From Sorangium cellulosum So ce56 (lineage in GTDB: Bacteria > Myxococcota_A > Polyangia > Polyangiales > Polyangiaceae), in contig NC_010162.1 in NCBI RefSeq assembly GCF_000067165.1, positions 7,013,001 to 7,077,000 on the forward strand: a stretch of DNA of 64,000 nt. Reading direction: 5' to 3'. Made by a program: the position numbers and the translations under genes. The notes beneath the pieces are model-generated. The model was not told where the DNA came from. It saw nothing but the letters and a program-made list of their open reading frames with translations, and ran no database searches. This document shows, in pieces, positions 1 through 8,240 of the stretch. Each line of letters opens with the position of its first letter. Positions within the stretch are counted from its first letter, which is position 1.

Positions 1-689
1 TGGAGCCCGTAGACCGCGCCGGTGGCGGGCATGAACTGCCAGAGCCCCACGGCGCCGACCGGCGATTTCGCCCGCGGATCGAAGCCGCTCTCGATCATGG
101 CCACCCAGATGAGATCCTCCGGGAGCCGTCGTTCCCTGAGCTCGGCCTGGATCATCTCCTGGTAGCGCCCGCTCCGCTTCAGCCACGTCTCGAACATCTG
201 CCGCCCGCGGTCGGTGCGCGTGAAGAATCGGACGTACTTCAGGGTGCGGCGCGACACGGCGAGCCGGAGGTCCGGCAGCTGCAGCTTCGAGAGCGCCTCG
301 GCGCCGGCCGAGTCGAGGTCGTCCACGTCGTCGGCGTAGCTGCCTTCGGCCGAGAACGCGCGCGGCGGCCGCGAGAAGCTCGGCCGATCGAGCTCGCACG
401 CGGCGCCCTCCCGCGCGTCGCGCCCCGCCGCCTCGCGCAGCCGCCACAGCTCCCGCGACTCGCCCCCCGGCGGCGCTGCCGGGCCGTCGAGCCCGCGCGC
501 CGGCGCCACGTACGGCGGCGGCGCCGCGGCGAGCGCCCCGACCGTCGCCGTGGCCCGCGCTGCCCCCAGCTGGTAGGTCGATACCGCCGACTGGACCGAC
601 GTGATCGCCGACTGGGGCGCCGCCATCCCGACCCCGTAGCCAAACGCCAGGGCCGAGACCAGGGGAGGGATCTTGTGGACGAGGCTCAT
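1..689 (-). CDS. Lytic transglycosylase, SLT/MltD-like (3' part outside window)
   Basis: The minus strand reads from an ATG at 689 toward position 1 with no stop, so the C-terminus is missing. The N-terminus (MSLVHKIPPLVSALAFGYGVG) looks like a signal segment and is followed by an Ala/Pro-rich linker. Near the cut edge comes the start of a lytic transglycosylase SLT domain: LPEDLIWVAMIESGFDPRAK, then SPVGAVGLWQFMPATGAVYG, where the Glu of IESGF is the expected catalytic acid and G-L-W-Q-F-M-P-T-G is the family signature. Such enzymes cleave peptidoglycan glycan strands in the periplasm. The 220 bp between it and the divergent FHA gene presumably hold both promoters. The family call is firm; the MltD subfamily is less certain because LysM repeats, if any, lie outside the window. 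Confidence 0.85.
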   Translation of the reverse strand, partial: MSLVHKIPPLVSALAFGYGVGMAAPQSAITSVQSAVSTYQLGAARATATVGALAAAPPPYVAPARGLDGPAAPPGGESRELWRLREAAGRDAREGAACELDRPSFSRPPRAFSAEGSYADDVDDLDSAGAEALSKLQLPDLRLAVSRRTLKYVRFFTRTDRGRQMFETWLKRSGRYQEMIQAELRERRLPEDLIWVAMIESGFDPRAKSPVGAVGLWQFMPATGAVYGL

Positions 690-909
690 TGGTATGTGGT
701 TCAACGTCGCACCATGTAGGCAAACCGGTCAACAAACCGGCCGGCCCGGGCGAGCCGGGCGTGGCGCGCCGCTGAGGGAGGCAGGCCTCGGCGCCCTTTC
801 GGGCCTCGGCGTGGCCTCTGGGTGGGCTGCACGCAGACTGGCGGGCCGCATGGTGCGGATGGACGTCAGGCACTCCCGTCCGGCGGAGCGGGTCTGCTAG
901 TCTGCCTCC

Positions 910-2202
910 ATGCCGGCGGCGCTCTCGGCCCGCGTGTCCGACACCCAGGCCAACCAAAGCTTCGACGTTTCGTTCGAGCGCTTCCCTGTCCGGATCGGCA
1001 GGAATCAGCTGAACGACCTTCACATCGACCGGCCCTACATCTCCCAGTTCCATGCGGCGGTGGACGTCCGCGATCGCCGGATCTTCGTGCGCGACCTCGG
1101 CTCCACGAACGGGACGATGTTCGCGGGGCACCGGCTGGCGCGCGACACCTCGGTGGACGTGACCGGCCAGCCGGAGATCACGATCGGCCCGATCCAGATC
1201 CGGCTCGCGATCATCGAGGCGCCGCTGAAGTCCGAGAGCCCGAACGACGGCACGCTGCTCGGCACGGGCGGAGACAACCTCTCCGCGCTGATCAGCCCGC
1301 AGAAGCGCGCCGCTCCCGGCGGTGAAGACCCCTACCTGCGTCAGGTGGTCCCGTACCTGGAGGCGTACCGGACCGCGTGGGCCGCGGTCTACCGGATGAT
1401 CTGGGATCACCTCGCGCGCCTCCCGCCCGACGCGCGCCAGAGCTACTTGCGCCGGCTCGGCGAGGAGCACCCGAGCGTGCTCGCGGAGCGGGATTTTCAG
1501 AAGATCTCCCAGTACTACGGCGTGGACTACCGCACGCTCGGCGAGCTGGCCCCCGCGAACGCGGCGTTCGCCGCGCTCTCCGAGCTGGCGGGCGCCCTCG
1601 CGCCCGGCGCGAAGCCCCCGGACGACGTCGCGGGCATCGTCAATTTCGCGCGGCGGCTCCGCGACACGATGGAGGTCTTCCTGAAGTGCTTCGTGAGCTT
1701 GCGCGACGGCTATCAGGAGTTCGAGGCCGAGGTACTGGATCGCGATCTCTCCGCGGAGACGGACAAGGTCTCGAACGCGAAGGACGCGAAGGAGCTCGGC
1801 ACGGTGCTGCTCACGCCGGTCGGGGGCCCGGACGCCGCGCGCCACCTCCACGAGATCTTCGTGGATGTCATGAGCCACCAGCTCGCGCTCCTGAACGGCG
1901 TGATGGGGGGCGTGAGGTCGCTGCTCGTGAAGCTCTCCCCGAAGACGCTCGAGGAGAAGCTCGAGCGCGTGGGCAAGAAAGGCGGGCTGTTCTCGAACAA
2001 GTACGAGGAGCTCTGGAAGCTCTACGAGCGCCGCCACGGCGACTATTCGGGGGAGGACAAGGAGACGTTTCGGGAAATATTTGGCGAGCAGTTCTCTCGG
2101 GCGTACGCTGCGACCGCCGCGGAGGACTATGGGTCGTCCGGCGAGTCGGGAGGCCGGAGCATCGTCCGCTTCCCCGGCTCTGGGAATCCGAACAAACGCT
2201 AG
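910..2202 (+). CDS. tagH: Type VI secretion-associated FHA domain protein (TagH-like)
   Basis: A 430-aa protein with an N-terminal FHA phosphothreonine-binding domain at about residues 15-95 (RIGR at 28-31, His48, GSTNGT at 64-69). A long helical C-terminal region ends in FGEQFSRAYAAT, a segment typical of the C-terminal domain of T6SS FHA proteins (TagH/Fha). In other bacteria Fha proteins link Ser/Thr phosphorylation to T6SS assembly. The gene lies upstream of hcp, tssE, tssF and tssG on the same strand, which supports the T6SS role, although a phosphatase-like gene and an opposite-strand lipoprotein gene separate it from them. The start is the first ATG after a short leader. A cognate T6SS kinase is not visible beside it; the Ser/Thr kinase at 25-26.5 kb is too far away to assign as partner. 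Confidence 0.85.
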   Translation: MPAALSARVSDTQANQSFDVSFERFPVRIGRNQLNDLHIDRPYISQFHAAVDVRDRRIFVRDLGSTNGTMFAGHRLARDTSVDVTGQPEITIGPIQIRLAIIEAPLKSESPNDGTLLGTGGDNLSALISPQKRAAPGGEDPYLRQVVPYLEAYRTAWAAVYRMIWDHLARLPPDARQSYLRRLGEEHPSVLAERDFQKISQYYGVDYRTLGELAPANAAFAALSELAGALAPGAKPPDDVAGIVNFARRLRDTMEVFLKCFVSLRDGYQEFEAEVLDRDLSAETDKVSNAKDAKELGTVLLTPVGGPDAARHLHEIFVDVMSHQLALLNGVMGGVRSLLVKLSPKTLEEKLERVGKKGGLFSNKYEELWKLYERRHGDYSGEDKETFREIFGEQFSRAYAATAAEDYGSSGESGGRSIVRFPGSGNPNKR

Positions 2203-2292
2203 CGCCCCAACACGGCGGGGCTTCGCGCGGCGAGCCGCGCCTTGGGCTCGCCGATCTTCGCCGGAGGCGCGGCCGAACGCGAGGCGCCGTTC

Positions 2293-2985
2293 ATGCGAAT
2301 CAGGGAGAAAGTCGTAGCAGCAGGTTGTCTGGCGGTCGCCGCGTGCCTCCTCGCCCCGCGCGAGGCGGCCGCGCAGACGACGGTCGAACGCGATAAGAAC
2401 TGGGCCACGGTCTCGGACGTGAGCCTCGTGCTGGGAAGCTCCGTCGTTTTCCTGATGCCGCGTGTCTACTACAGCGATCCCGAGGCCACGGTCGGCTGGA
2501 AGGGGCGCTGGCATTTCTCGGTCATGGCGCCCGCCATGACGATGACCGCGCTGACGCTGCTCGTGGACCTGCCGATCAAGAGCGCGCTCGAGTCGACGCG
2601 CCCTGGCTGCTCGATCGACGAGACGAAGGCGGCGGTGTCCGACTCGGGCTGCGAGTCGTTCGGCGGCCCGTCGACGCACGCGTTCGCCTCCTGGGGCGCG
2701 ACGGGCGCGGGCACGGGCATCTTCGTGGTCGACACGTTCCGCTACTCGTCTGGCCGCTTCAACGCCGGCGCTTTCATCGGCAATGTGGCCTTCCCCCTCA
2801 CCGCCTCGGTCGTCACCACCATCGCCCGCGGCGTCGCCCCCGGCGACACGCGGCCGCACGAGAACGCCGGTCAGATCGCGATCGGCGGCGTCACCGGCTT
2901 CCTGAGCGGCCTCGCCGTCGGCACCGCCTACGCGATGCTCCAGCGCCCGAACTGCGGCTACGGCAACGCGCTGTTCTGCTGGTAG
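2293..2985 (+). CDS. PAP2-superfamily membrane/periplasmic phosphatase-like protein
   Basis: A 230-aa protein starting MRIREKVVAAGCLAVAACLL with a signal peptide (likely cleavage after AAAQ). The three PAP2 (type 2 phosphatidic acid phosphatase) motifs can be traced in order: KSALESTRP (K-X6-RP), GPSTHAF (PSxH) and ARGVAPGDTRPHENAG (SR-X5-H-like, with Ala for Ser and a longer spacing). Hydrophobic stretches lie between them. Known members dephosphorylate lipid or isoprenoid phosphates at the membrane. The third motif is imperfect, so activity is uncertain. I moved the start to ATG 2293, after which the signal peptide begins at once; the frame is open back to 2242. The gene sits between tagH and hcp1, but I see nothing marking it as a secreted effector. 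Confidence 0.6.
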   Translation: MRIREKVVAAGCLAVAACLLAPREAAAQTTVERDKNWATVSDVSLVLGSSVVFLMPRVYYSDPEATVGWKGRWHFSVMAPAMTMTALTLLVDLPIKSALESTRPGCSIDETKAAVSDSGCESFGGPSTHAFASWGATGAGTGIFVVDTFRYSSGRFNAGAFIGNVAFPLTASVVTTIARGVAPGDTRPHENAGQIAIGGVTGFLSGLAVGTAYAMLQRPNCGYGNALFCW

Positions 2986-3101
2986 CCGCCTCTCCGCCAG
3001 CCATCCCTCCGCTCGCTGGAGCAGCCAGGGGGCCGCCCGTCCCCCGCGCCCCCTGGCCTCGGCCGCCCTTCTACAGCAGTTTCCGCCCGCCCCTGGCACG
3101 A

Positions 3102-3236
3102 GCGTCGCAAAGCGGCGGTCACCCGCAAGCGTCGCAGAGCGCCGGTCACCCGCAAGCGTCGCAGAGCGGCGGTCACCCGCAAGCGTCGCAGAGCGGCGGT
3201 CCCCCGCAAGCGTCGCAGAGCGGCGGTCACCCGCAC
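3102..3236. repeat. Five tandem copies of a 27-bp repeat
   Basis: Five head-to-tail 27-bp units start at 3102, 3129, 3156, 3183 and 3210, nearly identical, with the core GCAGAGCGGCGGTCACCCGC. The array lies between two convergent genes. The last unit also forms the outer left arm of the inverted repeat at 3217-3343, so an inverted copy of the unit occurs at its far end. Direct units without unique spacers rule out CRISPR. The unit length is a multiple of three, so the minus strand stays open, but no gene is supported here. Confidence 0.9.
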
Positions 3237-3343
3237 AGGAGACGGGCCCAGATCGGCGTTTTCGGCGCGCAAGCGCACTCCAGTGCGCTGAGCACCGAAA
3301 ACGTCGAGATGGGCCCGTATCCGAAGCGGGTGACCGCCGCTCT
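3217..3343. terminator. Large inverted repeat between convergent genes
   Basis: About 63-bp imperfect arms (3217-3279 and 3282-3343) meet at a perfect inner stem GCGCACT/AGTGCGC. One single-base indel and roughly a dozen mismatches separate the arms. The right arm touches the stop codon of the convergent lipoprotein gene, so the structure could end transcription from both sides, though no T-tract follows. It may instead be a mobile palindromic element. The outer parts of the arms are copies of the adjacent 27-bp repeat unit. Confidence 0.6.
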
Positions 3344-4259
3344 AGTCTTGGCCGACGACGCGCTCCCAGAGCGGATCGTTCGACGAGAAGAGCGTATCCC
3401 GCTCCACCCGGAGGAATCGCTGGAACTCCACGCGGCGGAGCTCGCGGTCGCTGTCGCGGTTGCCGTCGTCGTGCTTCACGATTTTCACCCGCACCTGCTC
3501 GAGCAGCTGAATGCCGTTCGGCTTGTAGGAGACGTCGGTGCGCAGCACGTAGCGGGCGTAGAGCCCGCGCTCGGTGACGGAGGGCACCACCGCCGTGCGC
3601 TCCAGGTCGACGGACGCCGCCTCGATCAGCCGTCCCCTTCGCGCAAGGTAGAAGTGCGCTCGTTGTCGGCAGTCGTCGGGATCAGGGCAGTCCTTCGTCT
3701 CGGCCACGACGAGGTTGTCGTTGCCGAGGCGCACCGGGGACAGCTTGGTCCCCTTCGCGGGCGCGCGGAAGCTGCCGACCCCGTAGACGTCCGCGCGATC
3801 GCCGGCCGCTCGCACGAGCGCGACGAGGCCGCCCTCGTCGCCGTTCTCGAACTTGAGGACGCGCACCCACACGGCGCGAAGCCCCTCCGGCCCGGAGCGG
3901 ATCTCGACCTCGTCGGGGTCGATCTTGCGCGGCCAGCCGGACTTGGAGATGCCGCCGCGCAGGGTCTCGTTGGCGAACACGTAGTGGCCGGTACAATCGA
4001 CGTCGGTCGGCCCGATCCCGCGTTCCTCGCTGTAGCCGGGAACGACGACGCTCAGCCACTGGTCTGGGTCGAGGGTGCGGACGGCCGCCTTGCCGCCCGC
4101 CCCGCGCTTCGCAGGCGGCAGCTGGGTCGTGCACACCGGGATCGGATTCTGCTTGCGTGTCTGGAGCTCGCCGTGTGGCTGCTCTGGGTACGATCCGCAG
4201 CCCGCGAGGGCGGCGGCGAGCCCCAGGCCGACGACGGAGCCGAAGCGAACGATGCTCAC
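3342..4259 (-). CDS. Lipoprotein of unknown function
   Basis: A 305-aa protein beginning MSIVRFGSVVGLGLAAALAGCGSY: a classic lipoprotein signal peptide with lipobox LAGC. The mature part is mixed alpha/beta without a motif I recognise; a patch with two Asp-Cys pairs (TKDCPDPDDCRQR) could form a disulphide. The gene is convergent with the PAP2-like gene and divergent from hcp1, so it is not co-transcribed with the T6SS genes despite lying inside their cluster. TssJ, the T6SS lipoprotein, is much shorter and has a different pattern, so I do not call it that. Confidence 0.75.
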   Translation of the reverse strand: MSIVRFGSVVGLGLAAALAGCGSYPEQPHGELQTRKQNPIPVCTTQLPPAKRGAGGKAAVRTLDPDQWLSVVVPGYSEERGIGPTDVDCTGHYVFANETLRGGISKSGWPRKIDPDEVEIRSGPEGLRAVWVRVLKFENGDEGGLVALVRAAGDRADVYGVGSFRAPAKGTKLSPVRLGNDNLVVAETKDCPDPDDCRQRAHFYLARRGRLIEAASVDLERTAVVPSVTERGLYARYVLRTDVSYKPNGIQLLEQVRVKIVKHDDGNRDSDRELRRVEFQRFLRVERDTLFSSNDPLWERVVGQD

Positions 4260-4312
4260 GCGCTCTTCGTATCACGCAAGGCGTCGCCAAGGCGAGTTCG
4301 CGACCCAACGCC

Positions 4313-4374
4313 CTGGCCGGCCAACGGGTCTGGCCGGCCAACGGCTCTGGCCGGCCAGCCCCGTTGGCCGGCCA
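4313..4374. repeat. Four GGCCGGCC-centred short repeats
   Basis: Four copies of CTGGCCGGCCA or its reverse occur 15-20 bp apart. The first two are direct and followed by ACGG; the last two are CTGGCCGGCCAGCC and its inverse. The cluster sits upstream of the divergent lipoprotein gene. It could be a clustered protein-binding site or a slipped-strand expansion. The rest of the 4260-4794 gap is relatively AT-rich for this genome and holds the hcp1 leader. Confidence 0.7.
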
Positions 4375-4671
4375 GCCCGCCTCGTTCTCTCCGGGTCGGC
4401 GGTCGCGCGCATGCCAGATCACGCCGCCGCCCGCGCGTCGTCACGTTCCCCACACGCCCGCAACGCGATGGACACGCCCGCGTCCTCTTATGGAAGCGAT
4501 GGCTTCGCAACGGAATATTGCGCACCCTCAGGAACCAAACGCGAACCAACCCCCAACCAAAAGCGAACCGAATGCCAAGAAACCCGCGCCGCTCCCGGAC
4601 ACAAAAGTCTTGACGCTCCCAAAGAGGGAGTTACCTTCTGGACTCCCTGAGACGAACAGGGGTAGAGATAC

Positions 4672-4686
4672 GATAAGAGTCTTATC
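4672..4686. promoter_or_regulatory. 15-bp palindrome in the hcp1 leader
   Basis: GATAAGAGTCTTATC is a perfect 7-1-7 inverted repeat located about 110 bp before the hcp1 start. A 7-bp stem (AGGGAGT at 4625-4631, ACTCCCT at 4642-4648) lies just upstream. It has the size and symmetry of a homodimeric regulator operator. No canonical -24/-12 sigma-54 box was found between here and hcp1. Confidence 0.45.
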
Positions 4687-4794
4687 TCTGCGTCTCTAAA
4701 CTCCTAGTCCCGATGGGGCGGACCGTCTGCCAGCGCGCAATGGGGCGTAGACTGAGCCCAGGCGGCGAGACCTTGAAGGAAGAGGCATCTGATC

Positions 4795-5307
4795 ATGGCG
4801 TTGCAAGCTCATCTCCAGTTGAAGGGCATCACCCAGGGCCCCATCGATGGCTCGGTCACCCAGAAGGGTCGCGAGAAGACCATCGCTGTCATCGCCGTCC
4901 AGCATCAGGTCGTGAGCCCGCGTGATCCGGCGACCGGGCTGCCCAGCGGGAAGCGCCAGCACAAGCCCTTCGTGATCACGAAGGAGCTCGACAAGGCAAC
5001 CCCCCTTCTTTACAACGCCCTGGTCAACAACGAGAGCATCTCGGAGTGGACGCTCAAGTTCTACACGCCGGGCACCGCGGCGTCGAAGAACGTCGGCAAG
5101 GAGCAGAACCACTACACGGTCAAGCTCACGAACGCGACGGTCGCGAGCATCGACTTCCACATGGACAACACGCGCGGCGGGGACGGCGCGAAGGATCGGC
5201 CGGAGTACGAGCGGGTCTCCTTCACGTACCAGAAGATCGAGTGGTCGTTCGATGACGGCGACGGCGCGCGTCAGGCGGACGATGACTGGGAGACGCCGCA
5301 GGGCTAG
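4795..5307 (+). CDS. hcp: T6SS tube protein Hcp (copy 1)
   Basis: A 170-aa Hcp-family protein. The N-terminus MALQAHLQLKGITQGPIDGS, the GREKTIAV strand, KRQHKPFVITKELDKATPLL, the VKLTNATVASI strand and VSFTYQKIEWSF follow the usual Hcp pattern. Hcp hexamers stack into the inner tube that is fired by the contracting sheath. The acidic tail DDDWETPQG is shared with copy 2. A GGAAGAGG Shine-Dalgarno lies upstream of the ATG. A strong hairpin follows the gene, so it may be transcribed as its own unit as well as with the downstream T6SS genes. Confidence 0.95.
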   Translation: MALQAHLQLKGITQGPIDGSVTQKGREKTIAVIAVQHQVVSPRDPATGLPSGKRQHKPFVITKELDKATPLLYNALVNNESISEWTLKFYTPGTAASKNVGKEQNHYTVKLTNATVASIDFHMDNTRGGDGAKDRPEYERVSFTYQKIEWSFDDGDGARQADDDWETPQG

Positions 5308-5332
5308 TGCCTAGCTGCTGAGGTCTCGTCGC

Positions 5333-5366
5333 ACCGGGCGACCTTCGGGTCGCCCGGTTGCGTTTG
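5333..5366 (+). terminator. UUCG hairpin between hcp1 and hcp2
   Basis: A perfect 11-bp GC-rich stem (ACCGGGCGACC / GGTCGCCCGGT) is closed by a TTCG tetraloop and followed by TGCGTTTGT. It starts 25 bp after the hcp1 stop. The very stable UUCG stem suggests an attenuating terminator or a processing/stability hairpin, which would let hcp1 mRNA exceed that of hcp2 and the tss genes. The T-tract is short, so full termination is not assured. Confidence 0.7.
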
Positions 5367-5445
5367 TCGTCCTGACGTTGGGGCATCAGAGCGGGGCCTC
5401 AAAATCAGGCATGGCCATCACGCGCAGCAAGCTCAGAATGTTGGC

Positions 5446-5931
5446 ATGCCCCTCAGCGCCTACCTCAGACTCGTCGGCGAAAGACAAGGGGAAATCAGGG
5501 GCTCCGTCACCCAGAAGGGGCGAGAAGGTAGCATCCTCGTCACCGAGGTGTTCCACTCGCTGGTGGGGCCGCGCGACCCGGTCACCGGGCGCCCGACGGG
5601 CAAGCGGATGCACAAGCCCTTCATCGTCACGAAGGACCTCGATCGGTCCACGCCGCTCCTCCTCAGCATCCTCAGCCACAACGAGAGCATCCCCCGCTGG
5701 GAGCTCCAGTTCTACAGGTCGATCGCGATCGGCGTCGAGAGGCCTGTCTTCACGGTCCAGCTCACGAACGCGAACATCTCGAGCATCCAGTTCCACATGC
5801 TCAACGTGAGGAACCCGGGGCAATCGCGCCTGCCCGAGCAGGAGGAGGTCGCGTTCACGTACCAGAAGGTCGTCTGGACCTGGAACGACGGGGGCCTCTC
5901 CGCGGAAGACGACTGGCTCACCCCGCGCTGA
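5446..5931 (+). CDS. T6SS tube protein Hcp (copy 2)
   Basis: A 161-aa paralogue of copy 1. Conserved segments are the N-terminal MPLSAYLRLVGERQGEIRGS, KRMHKPFIVTKDLDRSTPLL, the strand VQLTNANISSIQFH and VAFTYQKVVWTW, with the same acidic DDW near the C-terminus. It differs clearly from copy 1 in its variable loops, so it may form a different tube layer or carry another effector; that is inference. It is co-directional with tssE 46 bp downstream. The start ATG at 5446 aligns with the copy 1 start; an in-frame ATG at 5422 is also possible. Confidence 0.93.
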   Translation: MPLSAYLRLVGERQGEIRGSVTQKGREGSILVTEVFHSLVGPRDPVTGRPTGKRMHKPFIVTKDLDRSTPLLLSILSHNESIPRWELQFYRSIAIGVERPVFTVQLTNANISSIQFHMLNVRNPGQSRLPEQEEVAFTYQKVVWTWNDGGLSAEDDWLTPR

Positions 5932-5977
5932 GCGGGCGGGCTTCCGCTCGAGGCGCGAGCTGAGCTACGATCCCGCC

Positions 5978-6397
5978 GTGGCCGGCGCCTCCCTCCTCAC
6001 CCGAATCGCGCACGCGGCCGACCCGCACTCGACGGAGCGGCACACCTACCGGGATCACGACCTCGAGTCGGCCATCCTGACGCACCTCGGGCACATGCTG
6101 AACACCCGCCAGGGGAGCTCGCTGACCTGCCCGGACTACGGCCTCATGGAGGTCTCGGAGGTCCTGCATGAGTTCCCCGAGGCGATCGGCCTGGTGCAGC
6201 GCTCGCTCAAGAACTGCATCCAGACCTACGAGCCGCGGCTGAAGAACGTGCAGGTCCGGCACCTGCGCACCGACACGGTCCAGTCGATGGTCCTCGAGTT
6301 CGAGATCACCGCGCAGATCCACTTTCCCGATGGCCGGCGGCAGGCGCTCCGGCTCGGCGCTGCAGTGGACCAGAGCGGCAACGTCCGGATGACGTAG
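5978..6397 (+). CDS. tssE: T6SS baseplate protein TssE (gp25-like)
   Basis: A 139-aa protein of the GPW/gp25 family with a GTG start. Visible features are ESAILTHLGHMLNTRQGSSL, CPDYGLMEVSE and the ENI-like region around YEPRLKNVQVRHLR, followed by the LEFEITAQI strand that closes the lysozyme-like gp25 fold. TssE is a wedge component of the T6SS baseplate. It directly precedes tssF (73-bp gap) and follows hcp2, giving the usual hcp-tssE-tssF-tssG order. Size and context leave little doubt. Confidence 0.93.
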   Translation: MAGASLLTRIAHAADPHSTERHTYRDHDLESAILTHLGHMLNTRQGSSLTCPDYGLMEVSEVLHEFPEAIGLVQRSLKNCIQTYEPRLKNVQVRHLRTDTVQSMVLEFEITAQIHFPDGRRQALRLGAAVDQSGNVRMT

Positions 6398-6470
6398 CCC
6401 CCGCCCGGCGGCCTGGCTCACGGCGGTTGACAGCCTTCGGCCCCGGCGGTCGACTGGCGGTGGCGAGAGG

Positions 6471-8240
6471 ATGTTCAACAAGTACTACCAGGACGAGCTC
6501 ACCTACCTGAGGGATCTGGGGCGCGAGTTCGCCGCCGCCTACCCCGGGATCGCCCCCATGCTCGCGGAGAAAGGCGGGGACCCCGACGTCGAGCGCCTGC
6601 TCGAGGGCGTCGCGTTCCTGACCGGCAAGATCCGCCAGAAGCTCGACGACGAGCTCCCCGAGGTGATCCACTCGGTCGCGTCGCTGCTCTTTCCGCACTA
6701 CCTCCGCCAGATCCCGGCGACCTCGATCATCGAGTTCACGCCGCTCCCGAACGTCGTGCGCGAGAAGCTCGTCGTCGCTCGGCACGCGGAGGTCGGGTCG
6801 GTGCCGGTCGACGGCGTCTCGTGCCGGTTCCGCACGACCCAGGACGTCGAGCTCGTCCCGCTCGCGGTGGAGGACGTGCGCGTCGACACGGGCGCGCAGC
6901 TCGCGCAGACGCTCCGCATCGAGCTCCGCCTGACCGGCGGCGCCGCGCTGTCGGGCCTGTCGCTCTCCTCGCTGCGCTTCTACATCCACGGCGAGCGCAG
7001 GCTGCAGGACGACCTCCGCCTCTGGGTCGGGGCGCACGTCGACACCGTCGCGCTCGCCGCGGTGGACGCCGCGGGGCGCGACACGACGATCGCGTCGCTC
7101 CCGGCGCGCGCCGTGCGGCTCACCGGCTTCTCCGATGAAGAGTCGCTGATCCCGTACCCGAAGACGGTCTATCCGGGCTTCCGGCTCCTGCAGGAGTTCT
7201 TCACGCTCCCGCAGAAGTTCGCGTTCTTCGAGGTGACCGGCCTCCAGGCGCTCTCGGCGGAGCGGATCTCCGACCGGTTCGCGATCCTGCTGCAGTTCAA
7301 GGACGGGCTCCCGCCGGGGACGCGGATCGGCAAGGAGAACATCCGCCTGTTCTGCTCGCCGGTCGTGAACCTGTTCGAGCACACGAGCGATCCGATCAAG
7401 CCCGAGGCCACGAAGCACGAGTACCTCTGCCGCCCGGCGGGCGCGGCGCCCGCGGCCTTCGAGATCCACAGCATCGACAAGGTCGTCGGCATCGCCCGGC
7501 GCACGAGCCAGCGCGTCGAGATCCCCTCGTTCTTCAGCTTCCAGCACGAGCTCGATCCCGAGGCCGCCGCGCGGACGATCTTCTACCAGGCGCACCTCCG
7601 CCCGGCCGCCATCGGCGACGGCATCGACATGTACCTCTCGTTCGGCTCCCCGCAGGACGCGGGGGCCCTCCCCGAGTTCGACGTGATCAGCATCGAGGCG
7701 ACGAGCACGAACCGCCGCCTGCCGGCGCAGCTCAAGCTCGGCGATCTCAGGGTGCCGACGGCGACCTCACCCGCCGTGGCGAGCTTCACCAACCTCACCG
7801 GCGTCACCGCGCCGCTCCCGCCGCCGCTCGGGCGCGAGCTGCAGTGGCGCGTCTTGGCCCACATGGCGATGAGCTACCGCTCGATCACCGAGCTCGAGGT
7901 GCTCCGGGCGACGGTCGATCTCTACAATTTCCAGGCGATCGTCGATCGTCAGGCGGCGCGCGCGAACCAGCTCCGCCTGGCCGCGATCAAGGCGATCCGG
8001 GTGCGGCCGACGGATCGGCTGTACCGAGGGGCGCCGGTGCGCGGCGTCGCGGTCGACATCGAGCTCGACGAGGGCGGGTTCGTCGGCGAGGGCGAGATGT
8101 ACCTGTTCGCGAGCATCCTGAACGAGATGCTCGGGTCCTACGTCTCGCTGAACTCGTTCACGCAGCTGACGGTCACCGGCACGAATACACGCGTGGTGCA
8201 CAAATGGGACCCGAAGAGCGGCAGCCTGACGCTGATCTGA
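6471..8240 (+). CDS. tssF: T6SS baseplate protein TssF (VasA/ImpG family)
   Basis: A 589-aa TssF. The N-terminus MFNKYYQDELTYLRDLGREF, then AAAYPGIAPMLAEKGGDPDV and VERLLEGVAFLTGKIRQKLDD, is diagnostic, as is the CRFRTTQDVELVPL segment. The C-terminal LDEGGFVGEGEMYLFASILN and MLGSYVSLNSFTQL match the family end, and the length is normal. TssF with TssG and TssE forms the baseplate wedge. The ATG at 6471 is preceded by GGCGAGAGG, a plausible ribosome site. The 3' end overlaps tssG by 37 bp, indicating translational coupling. Confidence 0.96.
   Translation: MFNKYYQDELTYLRDLGREFAAAYPGIAPMLAEKGGDPDVERLLEGVAFLTGKIRQKLDDELPEVIHSVASLLFPHYLRQIPATSIIEFTPLPNVVREKLVVARHAEVGSVPVDGVSCRFRTTQDVELVPLAVEDVRVDTGAQLAQTLRIELRLTGGAALSGLSLSSLRFYIHGERRLQDDLRLWVGAHVDTVALAAVDAAGRDTTIASLPARAVRLTGFSDEESLIPYPKTVYPGFRLLQEFFTLPQKFAFFEVTGLQALSAERISDRFAILLQFKDGLPPGTRIGKENIRLFCSPVVNLFEHTSDPIKPEATKHEYLCRPAGAAPAAFEIHSIDKVVGIARRTSQRVEIPSFFSFQHELDPEAAARTIFYQAHLRPAAIGDGIDMYLSFGSPQDAGALPEFDVISIEATSTNRRLPAQLKLGDLRVPTATSPAVASFTNLTGVTAPLPPPLGRELQWRVLAHMAMSYRSITELEVLRATVDLYNFQAIVDRQAARANQLRLAAIKAIRVRPTDRLYRGAPVRGVAVDIELDEGGFVGEGEMYLFASILNEMLGSYVSLNSFTQLTVTGTNTRVVHKWDPKSGSLTLI

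Noticed and set aside
2293..2985. PAP2-like protein as a T6SS effector
   Set aside because: It has a signal peptide and hydrophobic segments, no PAAR/VgrG/Hcp fusion and no immunity gene; location alone is not enough.
3102..3236. Possible CRISPR array
   Set aside because: The 27-bp units are directly adjacent with no unique spacers, and no cas gene is present.
3342..4259. Lipoprotein as TssJ
   Set aside because: Too long (305 aa against ~170) and on the strand opposite to the T6SS genes, with no TssJ pattern.
4600..4794. Sigma-54 promoter for hcp1
   Set aside because: No GG-N10-GC box with TGGCAC/TTGC character was found in the leader.
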